A stretch of 34,304 bases of DNA from Mesorhizobium sp. LSJC280B00 (GCF_000502835.1 NZ_AYVL01000025.1:107907-142210); one strand, 5' to 3'; positions 16,298-26,642 are shown, counted from the stretch's first letter. The notes: generated from the letters alone by a model not told the origin. Numbers and translations: made by a program.

Positions 16298-17464
16298 ATG
16301 ACAGCATGCATCGTCGGTTGGGCGCATTCGCGCTTCGGCAAGCTCGAAGGCGAGACGCTGGAGGGCCTGATCACCAAGGTGGCAGTCGAGGCGCTCGATC
16401 ATGCCGGCATCGGTCCGGATGACGTCGACGAGATCGTGCTCGGCCACTTCAACGCCGGGTTTTCCGCCCAGGATTTCACCGCGAGCCTGGTCCTCCAGGC
16501 CGATGACCGACTGCGCTTCAAGCCGGCGACCCGCGTCGAGAACGCCTGCGCCACCGGCTCGGCGGCGGTCAGGCAAGGCATCCGCGCTATCGACGCCAAT
16601 GCCGCCCGTACCGTGCTGGTGGTCGGCGCCGAGCAGATGACGACGACGCCCGGTCCCGAGATCGGCAAGAACCTGCTCAAGGCCTCGTATCTGCCGGAGG
16701 ACGGTGACACGCCGGCAGGCTTCGCTGGCGTCTTCGGCAAGATCGCCCAAGCCTATTTCCAGCGCTATGGCGACCAGTCGGATGCGCTGGCGATGATCGC
16801 CGCCAAGAACCACAAGAACGGCGTCGACAATCCCTACGCGCAGATGCGCAAGGATTTCGGCTACGAGTTCTGCCGGCAGGAAAGCGAAAAAAACCCCTTC
16901 GTCGCCGGTCCACTGAAGCGCACAGACTGCTCGCTGGTGTCGGACGGTGCCGCCGCGCTTGTCCTTGCCGACACGGCCACGGCGCTGAAGATGCGCCGCG
17001 CCGTCGCCTTCCGCGCCAATGAGCATGTTCAGGATTTCCTGCCGATGTCGAAGCGCGACATTCTCGCCTTCGAAGGCTGCGAGCAGGCCTGGAACCGGGC
17101 GCTGAAGCAGGCGGGCGTGACGCTCGGCGACCTGTCCTTCGTCGAGACGCATGACTGTTTCACCATCGCCGAACTGATCGAGTATGAGGCGATGGGCCTG
17201 GCCAAGCCGGGCGAGGGCGCCAAGCTGGCCCTGGATGGCGAGACGGCGAAAGATGGAAGGCTGCCGGTCAATCCGTCTGGCGGGCTGAAGGCCAAGGGCC
17301 ACCCGATCGGTGCCACCGGCGTATCGATGCATGTGCTGAGCGCCATGCAGCTCGTCGGCGAGGCGGGCGGCATCCAGGTGCGGGGAGCAAAGCTCGGCGG
17401 CATCTTCAACATGGGCGGCGCCGCGGTCGCCAACTACGTTTCCATTCTGGACCGGATCAGATAA
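16298..17464 (+). CDS. SCP2-type thiolase (acetyl-CoA acetyltransferase-like)
   Basis: A 388-residue thiolase-fold protein. The nucleophilic cysteine is C84 in ENACATGSAA; ETHDCFTIAELIEYEA near residue 285 and NPSGGLKAKGHPIGATGVS near 330 (catalytic histidine) are typical of the sterol-carrier-protein-x branch. The second cysteine motif of ordinary biosynthetic thiolases is replaced by FNMGGAAVANY, as usual in that branch. Such enzymes cleave or form 3-ketoacyl-CoA; substrate unknown. The start ATG 16298 has GGAG six bases upstream; in-frame ATGs at 16286 and 16235 have weaker support. It is divergent from betI with about 220 bases between, and sits 26 bases before the asparaginase gene. A role in betaine use is possible but unproven. 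Confidence 0.88.
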   Translation: MTACIVGWAHSRFGKLEGETLEGLITKVAVEALDHAGIGPDDVDEIVLGHFNAGFSAQDFTASLVLQADDRLRFKPATRVENACATGSAAVRQGIRAIDANAARTVLVVGAEQMTTTPGPEIGKNLLKASYLPEDGDTPAGFAGVFGKIAQAYFQRYGDQSDALAMIAAKNHKNGVDNPYAQMRKDFGYEFCRQESEKNPFVAGPLKRTDCSLVSDGAAALVLADTATALKMRRAVAFRANEHVQDFLPMSKRDILAFEGCEQAWNRALKQAGVTLGDLSFVETHDCFTIAELIEYEAMGLAKPGEGAKLALDGETAKDGRLPVNPSGGLKAKGHPIGATGVSMHVLSAMQLVGEAGGIQVRGAKLGGIFNMGGAAVANYVSILDRIR

Positions 17465-17469
17465 ACCCG

Positions 17470-17487
17470 CCCGCATTTGCGGGAGGT
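17470..17487 (+). promoter_or_regulatory. Small hairpin overlapping the asparaginase ribosome-binding site
   Basis: CCCGC, ATTT and GCGGG (17470-17483) form a five-pair hairpin whose right arm runs into the strong Shine-Dalgarno sequence GGGAGGT (17481-17487), four bases before the ATG at 17491. The hairpin could lower translation of the asparaginase relative to the thiolase. It is short and may be incidental. Confidence 0.35.
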
Positions 17488-17490
17488 GAC

Positions 17491-18495
17491 ATGACAAATC
17501 CGGTTCTGGTCGAAGTCTTGCGCGGCGCTATCGTCGAGAGCGCCCATCGCGGCGCTGTTGCCGTCTTCGACGCCGACGGCAAGCCCGTCTGGGAGATCGG
17601 CGACACGGCACAGCCGGTGTTCCCGCGCTCGGCGGTCAAGGCGATCCAGGCGCTGCCGCTGGTCGAGAGCGGCGCTGCCGATGCCTACGGCTTCGGTGAC
17701 CGGGAGCTGGCGCTGGCCTGCGCCTCGCATTCCGGCGAGCCGCCGCATGTCGAGCTCGCGCGCGCCATGCTGGCGAAAGCCGGCCTCGACGAGACGGCAC
17801 TCGAATGCGGCGCGCATTGGCCGTCGAGCCACGGGGCGACGCTGGCGCTCGCGCGCGCCGGCCGTGCGCCGAACACCTTGCACAACAATTGTTCCGGCAA
17901 GCACTCAGGCTTCCTATGCACCTGCGTTCACAGCGGCATCGCCCATCGTGGTTACGTCAAGGCTGGCCATGCTTCGCAGGAGATGGTGCGCGAAGCGATG
18001 CAGGCGGTGACCGGTGCTGCCCATGACGCCGATCACCGCGGCACCGACGGCTGCTCGATTCCGACCTATGCCGTGCCGTTGCGCAGCTTTGCCCTTGGGT
18101 TTGCCCGCATGGCGACAGGTGCCGGCTTCGAGCCGGTGCGCGCCCGGGCGGCGAAGCGGCTGCTTTCTGCCTGCATGGCCGAGCCGTTTTTCGTCGCCGG
18201 CACGGGCAGGTCCGATGTCGCGATGATGGAGGCCGCGCCGGGCCGGATTTTTGTCAAGGGAGGCGCCGAAGGTGTTTTTTGCGCCGCCCTTCCGGAGCTC
18301 GGCCTTGGCATCGCGCTGAAATGCGACGATGGCGCCGGCCGCGCCGCTGAAGTGATGGTCGCGGCCGTGCTGGCTAAGCTGCTGCACGCCGACCAGGCGC
18401 TCGCTGCGAAATTGATCGAACAGGCAAATCCGCCCATCGAAAGCCGGATCGGTGCCAAAGTCGGCGCGCTCCGGCCGACGGCCACCCTCAACTGA
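17491..18495 (+). CDS. L-asparaginase, Rhizobium etli type II (ReAV-like, class 3)
   Basis: A 334-residue asparaginase unrelated to the E. coli enzymes; it hydrolyses L-asparagine to aspartate and ammonia. It carries the residues known from the R. etli enzyme, each shifted by one: the serine-lysine pair S47/K50 in RSAVKAIQ, C134 and K137 in NNCSGKHSG, and C188 in GTDGCSIPTY, where C134, K137 and C188 would hold the zinc ion. CASHSGEPPHVELA and KGGAEGVFCAALPE are further family segments. The fold is serine-beta-lactamase-like. There is no signal peptide. It follows the thiolase gene closely on the same strand and overlaps the convergent Tat-protein gene by eight bases. In R. etli the homologue is asparagine-inducible; no such control is visible here. 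Confidence 0.92.
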   Translation: MTNPVLVEVLRGAIVESAHRGAVAVFDADGKPVWEIGDTAQPVFPRSAVKAIQALPLVESGAADAYGFGDRELALACASHSGEPPHVELARAMLAKAGLDETALECGAHWPSSHGATLALARAGRAPNTLHNNCSGKHSGFLCTCVHSGIAHRGYVKAGHASQEMVREAMQAVTGAAHDADHRGTDGCSIPTYAVPLRSFALGFARMATGAGFEPVRARAAKRLLSACMAEPFFVAGTGRSDVAMMEAAPGRIFVKGGAEGVFCAALPELGLGIALKCDDGAGRAAEVMVAAVLAKLLHADQALAAKLIEQANPPIESRIGAKVGALRPTATLN

Positions 18496-19864
18496 CGTGG
18501 TTGCGCTCGACGGTCAGATGCGCATAGCCGGCATTGCCTGACGCGGCGAGGTCGCCGGTTACCGGCTCGGCCCAGCGCTGGCCGACGATCGCGCCGTTCT
18601 GGACCCCGTCGATGACGTTGTCGGAAATGATTGCCGTCCCGGCACCTTCGACCACGGTGACGACGATGCCGGTCCCCGCCTTGCGGACGATGTTTCCCGT
18701 AGCGACCACATTGCGCATGAACGGTCCCCAGCCGATCTGCATGCCGTAGAGCGGTGCATTCTCGACGACATTGCCGGAAACTGTGGTGTCTGCCTCGACG
18801 CTGATGCCGACGCCGAAGCCGGGCGCATCGGCAGGGTAGGGGCCGCTGGTCGACAGGTTGCGGACTACGTTGCCGGAGCAGACGCCCATGCGCCCGCCTT
18901 CGTTGAAATTGACGATCGAAATACCGTTCGCAGCACAATCGACGATGTTGTTGCCGATGACCGCGCCTTCGAATGAGAATTCGGAATACACGGCCGTTTC
19001 GCCCGAGCGCGAGCAGGTATTGCCGGTGATCTGCAAATTGCTGGCACTGTTGGCGCGGATCGCCGAGAACGCGCAGTCCGAAACAATATTGCCGGAGATG
19101 ATGACGTTGCCGGCGCGGAAAGCATTGATACCGTTGCCGTTCTGGCCGGTTCCGCCGCCGCGCGCCTGGATGCGTTCGATCCGGTTGCCGCTGACGATGG
19201 TGCCGTCTTCCGCTGCCTGCCAGCGGTGCACGAGGATGCCGCCATTGGCGCAGTCGGAGACGCTATTGCCTGATATTTCCAGGCCATCGGCCTCGACCGA
19301 ATAGATGCCGGCATCGGCCGCACCGGATATCTCCAAGCGCTGGATGCGGCCCGAGGCGTGTTCGAGCGCCAGACCGTTCTTGCCGCTGCCGGTCATCTGG
19401 CAGTTGTCGACGACCAGATGGGCGATGCGGCGCAGATCGAGCAGGCCTTGCGTGTAGTCGCCCATCCAGCGGTTGCTGCCATCGAACACCAGCCCGCTGA
19501 GTTCGACATGCTCGGCCCGTTCGGCCATAATGAGATGGCCATTGCCGCCATAGACGATCCGCGATGCGCCCGGCACGCCGGACAGGCGCACGCGGCCGGG
19601 CAGCGACAGGTTGGAAACGATATAGATCCCCGGCGGCAGGAACACCGGCATGTCGCGGTCGTGCGCGTCGCGCAGCAGCTTGGTGAAAGCCTTGCTCTGA
19701 TCGTCTAGCGCGCCGGGCCGGACGCCGAGCTCGGTTGCGTTGATCGCGCCACGCATCGCGGCTTTCTCGATGCCGGGAAGGTTTTTCGCCGCTGCATTGC
19801 CGATCGAAAGCCCCATGACGGCAAAGCCGGCGGTCTGCGCAAGCAGCGTTCGTCTGTTCAACAT
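18488..19864 (-). CDS. Tat-exported right-handed beta-helix repeat protein (TIGR03808-like)
   Basis: A 458-residue secreted protein of unknown function. The N-terminus MLNRRTLLAQTAGFAVMGLSIG is a twin-arginine signal with an AAAKN cleavage region. The mature part contains many turns of a parallel beta-helix, recognisable by repeated segments such as ISGNSVSDCANGGI, VSGNRIERI, ISGNIVSDCAFSAI and VSGNVVENAPLYGM, preceded by a pectate-lyase-like segment VFLPPGIYIVSNL. This matches the Rhizobiales family described as twin-arginine-translocated repeat protein. The start ATG (19864) has AAGGA nine bases upstream; a GTG at 19870 is too close to that site. It ends against the convergent asparaginase. 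A polysaccharide-binding or lyase role would be a guess. Confidence 0.88.
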   Translation of the reverse strand: MLNRRTLLAQTAGFAVMGLSIGNAAAKNLPGIEKAAMRGAINATELGVRPGALDDQSKAFTKLLRDAHDRDMPVFLPPGIYIVSNLSLPGRVRLSGVPGASRIVYGGNGHLIMAERAEHVELSGLVFDGSNRWMGDYTQGLLDLRRIAHLVVDNCQMTGSGKNGLALEHASGRIQRLEISGAADAGIYSVEADGLEISGNSVSDCANGGILVHRWQAAEDGTIVSGNRIERIQARGGGTGQNGNGINAFRAGNVIISGNIVSDCAFSAIRANSASNLQITGNTCSRSGETAVYSEFSFEGAVIGNNIVDCAANGISIVNFNEGGRMGVCSGNVVRNLSTSGPYPADAPGFGVGISVEADTTVSGNVVENAPLYGMQIGWGPFMRNVVATGNIVRKAGTGIVVTVVEGAGTAIISDNVIDGVQNGAIVGQRWAEPVTGDLAASGNAGYAHLTVERNHVS

Positions 19865-19955
19865 CGGCACAGATCCTTGCGTCCAACGCTCACGCCGCAG
19901 GATTCGTGCCAGACTAGCCCGGTCGAACTCGTGGTGAAAATCTGACGCTTGGCCC

Positions 19956-20546
19956 CTATTCGATCCTCGTTGGCTCAGCGATCACCGCATTTACCCCGTT
20001 GAAGGCAAGTTGCAGGAATATCTGGTCGATCTCCGCGGGAGACAGCTTCGTATCCCTCTCAAGCCACCAGTGCATCACTTCAAAGAACGCGCCAACGATG
20101 AAGCGTGTGGCGATCTCAAGTCTGACTCCGCCTTCATCACCTTGGATATTCGCCAACTCATGGCGAACCTGCCTGCTTATCCAGCCGCGGATCTCTTCTG
20201 GCATTTCGCGCTTTTTCCCGCCCATCAGCGCACGGTGCATCTCCCGCGTGGCAAGAGCATGCTCGAACACCGGACCGCTGAAGGAAAAGCCCTTGGCATT
20301 TCTCTGCGAATGGCGTTCGGCACCACGTGCCTGCAAGCCCTTCATATGCTCGTCGATCGTTGCTTTCCTCAAGTAGTCCTTGTCGGGATAGTGCGTGTAG
20401 AAAGTCGAGCGGCCGACATCGGCTTCCCTGCAGATGTCCTCGACCGTGATCGCCGTATATCCCTTCTCGGCGGTCAATCTGAAAAGCGCCTGCTGCAGTC
20501 GGCTGCGGGTCCTGGCGACCCGACGATCGATCGATCCGGCTGGCAT
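19956..20546 (-). CDS. TetR-family transcriptional regulator
   Basis: A 196-residue regulator. The N-terminal helix-turn-helix is ITVEDICREADVGRSTFYTHYPDKDYL, about residues 35-60. The C-terminal domain (FIVGAFFEVMHWWLERD, then a leucine-rich end) looks like TetR C-terminal family members that bind small organic ligands; the ligand is unknown. The start ATG giving MPAGSIDRRVARTR is chosen because GGA lies eight bases upstream and homology begins there; a longer frame to 20744 runs through the intergenic operator. It is divergent from the methyltransferase gene, with a perfect 27-base palindrome between them, so it probably represses both itself and that gene. Confidence 0.9.
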   Translation of the reverse strand: MPAGSIDRRVARTRSRLQQALFRLTAEKGYTAITVEDICREADVGRSTFYTHYPDKDYLRKATIDEHMKGLQARGAERHSQRNAKGFSFSGPVFEHALATREMHRALMGGKKREMPEEIRGWISRQVRHELANIQGDEGGVRLEIATRFIVGAFFEVMHWWLERDTKLSPAEIDQIFLQLAFNGVNAVIAEPTRIE

Positions 20547-20623
20547 CGGCAACGTCCTTTTCCGGTCATAGGACACCAAACCGTCCAGTATTGGGCGCGC
20601 CGGTGCGACGTGGCCAGTAAAAC

Positions 20624-20650
20624 TGATACTGGACACACTGTCCAGTATCA
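20624..20650. promoter_or_regulatory. Perfect palindromic operator, likely TetR target
   Basis: TGATACTGGACA and TGTCCAGTATCA are perfect 12-base inverted repeats around CAC. A further nine-base half-site, GTCCAGTAT, lies at 20583-20591. The palindrome sits 51 bases before the methyltransferase ATG and 77 bases before the TetR start, so it can control both directions. A weak plus-strand promoter (TGGACA at 20630, TATGCT at 20651, 15-base spacing) would overlap it. Confidence 0.75.
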
Positions 20651-20701
20651 TATGCTCTTGCGAAAGGCCCAGCGCCGGGCCGGCTGACAGGAGATGAAGC
20701 A

Positions 20702-21580
20702 ATGCACCAACGCCTTTTTGGAACAATAGTTGGCGGGCATGCACTAGTCGCGCTCGTCAAAGTGGCCGTGGTGCTTGCGGCATTTTTCTCGTTGGGACAG
20801 GCAAATGCGGTCTTTTCCTTGGGAATTCCCGTCCTTCTGCTTCATGCTGGTGTTCTCGTCGTGATCGCAAGCCTATTGATATGGCAAAGCGCTCACGGGC
20901 GGCTGTCCGCCAAGGTCCGCATCCCGGCCGTCAGAGAGGAGAAGGCGCCGCATGTCGGCATCACGCTCCATTCCGCCGCCCTGTACGACACGCTCGCGTG
21001 GCTTCTGACCTTCGGCCGCGAACGTGCTTTTCGCGAAAGGATACTAAGCTTTGCGAAGCTGAAACCGGGAGAAGTGGTCCTGGATGTCGGGTGCGGCACC
21101 GGCACCACCGCGCTCCTCGTCAGACAGAAGGTGGGGCCGGAGGGGCGTGTGGACGGCGTCGACGCCTCCGCCGAAATGGTTGCGCGCGCAACGGCAAAGG
21201 CCCGGCGGGCAGGGTTACAAGTCGGGTTCTCGACCGCCACCGCTCAGGAACTGCCTTTCAAGGATGGGGAATTTGATGTCGTCCTCAGCACGCTGATGTT
21301 CCACCATCTTCCAAAGAAGGGCCGCGAGGAATTCGGCAGAGAAGCCTTCCGCGTCTTGAAGCCGGGCGGTCGTGTGCTTATCGTCGATTTTGCAAAACCG
21401 CCGCGCCAGAAGAGCACCTTTCGGCTCCACCGGCATGGTTACGTCGATTTGGACAAAGTTGCAGCGGATCTCGGCCGGCACGGCTTCAATATCGTTGAGC
21501 GAGGCGACGTCGGAACCAAGGGGCTCCGCTATCTAATTGCGCAACCGGACCTTAGCCTTGCGGCCCTCGAAGCGCGATAG
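20702..21580 (+). CDS. Membrane-anchored class I SAM-dependent methyltransferase
   Basis: A 292-residue protein with two predicted membrane helices (about residues 10-33 and 40-61) followed by a cytoplasmic methyltransferase domain. Motif I, the SAM-binding loop, is VVLDVGCGTGTTAL at 125-138; the acidic motif II is GVDASAEMV near 153; FDVVLSTLMFHHLP near 190 and LKPGGRVLIVDFAKP near 220 complete a UbiE/arsenite-methyltransferase-like core. It lacks the cysteine pairs expected of ArsM. Substrate unknown; a membrane lipid, quinone or hydrophobic toxin is plausible from the anchor. AGGAG eight bases before the ATG supports the start. Divergent TetR gene and operator suggest ligand-induced expression. 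Confidence 0.88.
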   Translation: MHQRLFGTIVGGHALVALVKVAVVLAAFFSLGQANAVFSLGIPVLLLHAGVLVVIASLLIWQSAHGRLSAKVRIPAVREEKAPHVGITLHSAALYDTLAWLLTFGRERAFRERILSFAKLKPGEVVLDVGCGTGTTALLVRQKVGPEGRVDGVDASAEMVARATAKARRAGLQVGFSTATAQELPFKDGEFDVVLSTLMFHHLPKKGREEFGREAFRVLKPGGRVLIVDFAKPPRQKSTFRLHRHGYVDLDKVAADLGRHGFNIVERGDVGTKGLRYLIAQPDLSLAALEAR

Positions 21581-21722
21581 TGCGCCAAGTTGAGGCATTC
21601 GCATGGTCAGCTTTACACCCCAAGCAGCTGTCTAATCTCGGGTACTGAACCCAGATCTTCACCATTAGCCTCTTCATCAGCAATGGCTTGTGGAGTCGCC
21701 ATTCCAAGCCTAAGTTCGTCAG

Positions 21723-22196
21723 ATGAGCAGGGCCTTCACCCGCGAGGAAGACAGCGAAAACGCCATTGCCGGCATCGGCGAGCGGCCGATCAGCCATCAC
21801 CGCAATCTGGTCACGGAACGCGGCATGGCGCTGATCGATGCCGAGGTGGCCGCTCTGCGCGACGAACTGGGCAGAGCCGAAAAGAGGGCCGACCGCGAGC
21901 GCATCGCGCTGGTCTCGCGCGATCTCCGCTATTGGACGGCGCGGCGTGAAAGCGCCGAGCTTTCGGTGCCGGAACCGGGCAGCGACCTGGTTCGTTTCGG
22001 CATGGGTGTCACCCTGGAAAGCGACGACGGCAAGAAGGTGCACTGGAAGATCGTCGGCGAGGACGAAGCCAATCCGGGCAAAGGGACAATTTCCCATATG
22101 TCGCCGATGGCGATGGCGCTGTTCGGCAAGAAGATCGGCGAAGTTGCCGTGGTCAACGGCAAGGAATGGGAGATCGTCAAGCTCTCCGACAGTTAG
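21723..22196 (+). CDS. GreA/GreB-family transcription factor lacking the acidic tip motif
   Basis: A 157-residue protein. The C-terminal half is a Gre FKBP-like domain: VRFGMGVTLESDDGK, then WKIVGEDEANPGKGTISHMSPMAMALFGKKIGE, matching the elongation-factor consensus, which binds RNA polymerase at the secondary channel. The N-terminal coiled coil (LVTERGMALIDAEVAALRDEL to LRYWTARRESAEL) is shortened and shows no GDxSENAEY motif, whose acidic residues help RNA polymerase cut backtracked RNA. It is therefore probably not a normal cleavage factor but a Gre paralogue that occupies the channel. The stop overlaps the convergent Doc toxin gene by four bases. About 140 bases upstream hold no gene. Confidence 0.85.
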   Translation: MSRAFTREEDSENAIAGIGERPISHHRNLVTERGMALIDAEVAALRDELGRAEKRADRERIALVSRDLRYWTARRESAELSVPEPGSDLVRFGMGVTLESDDGKKVHWKIVGEDEANPGKGTISHMSPMAMALFGKKIGEVAVVNGKEWEIVKLSDS

Positions 22197-22582
22197 TCTT
22201 CGAGCTTGACGACATGATCGCGGAAGAACGCTGCGGCGCCGGCCTCGTCGATTTCGCCGGCGGCGACGCCCATGACGAATTCGTAAAGCATGCCGTCATT
22301 GGCCGACAGGGCATAACCATTCACAATCAGAAATGCGCCGGCAGCGACAATGGCCGTGCGTTTGTTGCCGTCGACAAAGGCATGATTTCTGGCAATGCCG
22401 AAGACATAGGCGGCTGCGAGTTCCTCAACCGACGGGTCTCCGTAGTTGGCCTTGTTCTCGGCGCTCGCTCGCGCCGATTCGAGGGCATTTTCATCCCTCA
22501 AGCCTTGTGCTCCGCCGTGTCGGCGCAACTGCTCCGCGTGCATGGCTTCGACTGCACGCCGCGTCAGAAACTCCCAGCTCAT
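22193..22582 (-). CDS. doc: Doc-family (death-on-curing, Fic fold) toxin
   Basis: A 129-residue toxin of a type II toxin-antitoxin pair. The Fic/Doc active site HAFVDGNKRT is at residues 67-76, identical in pattern to phage P1 Doc HxFxDANKR, which phosphorylates elongation factor Tu and stops translation. Upstream segments GLRDENALESA and VEELAAAYVFGIARNH are typical. Its ATG overlaps the antitoxin stop codon (ATGA), the usual tight coupling. The partner is an AbrB-type protein and not Phd. The gene looks intact, so the pair may be active. The target is inferred from the family. Confidence 0.93.
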   Translation of the reverse strand: MSWEFLTRRAVEAMHAEQLRRHGGAQGLRDENALESARASAENKANYGDPSVEELAAAYVFGIARNHAFVDGNKRTAIVAAGAFLIVNGYALSANDGMLYEFVMGVAAGEIDEAGAAAFFRDHVVKLED

Positions 22583-22800
22583 TCGGCGAGCTTCTGAAGC
22601 GCGACCTTGTATTTGTCCATGACCTCGCGGGCAGCTTTTATTTGCCGCTCGAAGCTGTCGTCCACTGGCTTCAGCGCAAGACCGTCACCTGTTTCAACGA
22701 TTTGAAGCTGGTCGCCGGCCTTCAGGTTCAGACGATCGAGAAGCTCCCTCGGCAGGATCACGCCTTCGGAATTGCCGATCTTGCGAATGGTCGTGTTCAT
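22579..22800 (-). CDS. AbrB/MazE-type antitoxin
   Basis: A 73-residue protein. Residues 1-45 are a SpoVT-AbrB swapped-hairpin DNA-binding domain: MNTTIRKIGNSEGVILPREL, then LNLKAGDQLQIVETGDGLAL. The remaining 28 residues (SFERQIKAAREVMDKYKVAL) are a charged helix that would bind and block the toxin. The stop overlaps the doc start by four bases. The promoter and a palindrome plus repeated boxes lie immediately upstream, fitting autoregulation by the antitoxin or toxin-antitoxin complex. Confidence 0.92.
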   Translation of the reverse strand: MNTTIRKIGNSEGVILPRELLDRLNLKAGDQLQIVETGDGLALKPVDDSFERQIKAAREVMDKYKVALQKLAE

Positions 22801-22819
22801 GGTGAGGCATCCTGTTGCA

Positions 22820-22854
22820 ACGCTGATTATAACTCAGCGTGTTTCTCGTTACAA
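22820..22854 (-). promoter_or_regulatory. Toxin-antitoxin promoter with overlapping palindrome
   Basis: On the minus strand TTGTAA (22849-22854) and a perfect TATAAT (22826-22831) are 17 bases apart, about 25 bases ahead of the antitoxin ATG. The -10 box lies inside the inverted repeat ACGCTGA, seven bases, TCAGCGT (22820-22840), a position that would block RNA polymerase when bound. Confidence 0.75.
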
Positions 22855-22873
22855 CAGACATTATAACAAAGCG

Positions 22874-22874
<1 letters not shown>
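22826..22874 (-). repeat. Two direct copies of a 15-base box, ACGCTnnGTTATAAT
   Basis: Minus-strand copies at 22860-22874 (ACGCTTTGTTATAAT) and 22826-22840 (ACGCTGAGTTATAAT) differ only at two positions and start 34 bases apart, about three helical turns. The distal copy overlaps the last base of the mutase stop codon, so the control region uses the mutase gene end. Likely binding sites for the AbrB-type antitoxin. Confidence 0.6.
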
Positions 22875-24993
<2,119 letters not shown>

Positions 24994-24997
<4 letters not shown>

Positions 24998-26436
24998 GGC
25001 ACGGCTCCGATCGACTGATCGATGCGGATCGGAAATAGCGGCTCGCACACCGCAACGCCTTCGGTGAAGGCAGGCCGCCGCTCCGCCGCCAGCGTCTCGA
25101 CCGGACGCTCGGTCTTCGACGGGTGCAGCGTCGTGCCGACGATCGCCCGTTCGCCCGCCTGGTAGGCTGTGTTGCGGCGGGCGGAAGCTGCCTGGACGCG
25201 CCTCTGGATGTGGCCTTGCTCAAGGCTGGTCAGCACGCCGCCTTCCGCCTCGATCTGCTGGAACTCCTGCCAGGCCGCCGCGCAGAGCTCCGCAGTCAGC
25301 GCTTCGACGGCGCCCGAACCGCAAACCGGATCGGCGACGTGGTCGATGTGGCTTTCATTGGCCATGATCAGTTGCGCGTTGCGGGCAACGCGGCGAGCAA
25401 AATCCGCGGGTAGGCCGTGCGCGATCGTGTGCGGCAGGATGGCGATCGAATCCGCGCCGCCGGCGGCAGCCGCGAAAGCGGCGATTGTGGTGCGCAGGAT
25501 GTTGGTTTCCGGGTCGGCCGCCGTCATCATCCGGAAGGAGGTTTCGGCATGGATGCTGGCGGTGGAGGGCGGTATCGAGCAGGCCTCCTGGACACGCGCC
25601 CACAGCCTGCGCAACGCCCTGACCTTGGCCGTCGAAACGAACTGGTCCTGGTCGACGCTGAGCGCAAAACCGATATGCGGCGCCGCGTAGACGAGCGGCT
25701 GGCGCGCCTTCTCGAACAGCCTCAGATAGGAGACGGCCGAGGCAAGCATGGTGCCAAGCTCCTGCGCCTCGGTGGCGCCGGCATTGTGGAATACCCGCCC
25801 GTCGGCCTCCAGCAGCACGCCGGGCACACCCATCGAAAAGAAATGCGCCAGCGATTGCGGCATCGAAGCCTGTAAAGCCTCGATCGACATGCGCAGCCTG
25901 CCGGTCCCGGCAAAGATCGCCGCCGGATCGATGCCGAAGGAGAGGTTGAGCTTTGCCGGGTCGGAGCGGCGCTTGGTCAAAAACGCCACCAGCCAGTCGG
26001 CCACGGCACGGCTCCAGGGATGGGCGTCGATGCGGATCTGGATGCGGTTGAGCGGCACGCCGTCGAGCACGCCCTCCAGCGCCTCCGCCGTCCTCGGCAA
26101 GCCATAGCCGAAGGCGTTCGGCGCACCCTCGAAGACAAGCGACAGTCCGGTGGCACCCTGCGCGACGTCTTCCAGCGCCTGCGCACTGGCGCGGCCTATG
26201 TCCGGATCGTCGATGCGCTGGCTGACGATCCACGGTGATCCCGGGTTGGCGCGCACGACAGGCTCGGCGGTTACCGAACGCTCGTAGAGCGGCTCGATGC
26301 GGATGGCGTCGTCCGTATGCGAGACGAGCTTTTCCTCGAAGGACCCGCCGGCCAGCGCCTTCTCCGCCAGCGCCAGCCATCGTTGCCGGTCGACGTTCGG
26401 AAGTTCGGCATCCTGGGTCAAGGCACCGGCGCCCAT
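24994..26436 (-). CDS. Methylmalonyl-CoA mutase, small subunit
   Basis: A 480-residue partner of the catalytic subunit, forming the bacterial alpha-beta mutase. It has the mutase barrel fold (ERSVTAEPVVRANPGSPW, then SLVFEGAPNAFGYGLP, HAETSFRMMTAADPETNILR, ADPVCGSGAVEALT) but ends after the barrel without the DxHxxG cobalamin domain; in this enzyme type the small subunit is non-catalytic and structural. The ATG (MGAGALTQDAELPNVDR) has AGGAG seven bases upstream. It is first in a two-gene operon. About 275 bases separate it from the divergent DUF853 gene. Confidence 0.93.
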
Positions 26437-26613
26437 CGGTTCTCCTCGTTCTAGCGGCCGCAGCGGCCGACTATGTCAGTCTACGGTCCCCGGCCCGATA
26501 TCACAATGCAGCACACACGCCGTGCAACTCGCCTTCCGTGACGGCGACCGTCAACCGATTGCCAAACATGGGCAGGTTCCGCAAGCTCCAAAAGCCATTT
26601 TCGACGATGCCCA

Positions 26614-26642
26614 TTGTCGCTGCGCAACGGCCTCACTATACC
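26614..26642 (+). promoter_or_regulatory. Candidate promoter for the DUF853 ATPase gene
   Basis: TTGTCG (26614-26619) and TATACC (26637-26642) are 17 bases apart, each matching four of six sigma70 consensus bases, about 70 bases ahead of the ATG. Plausible but unproven. Confidence 0.35.

Noticed and set aside
20010..20687. Plus-strand frame antisense to the TetR gene
   Set aside because: The TetR helix-turn-helix on the other strand is clear, and this frame crosses the operator palindrome.
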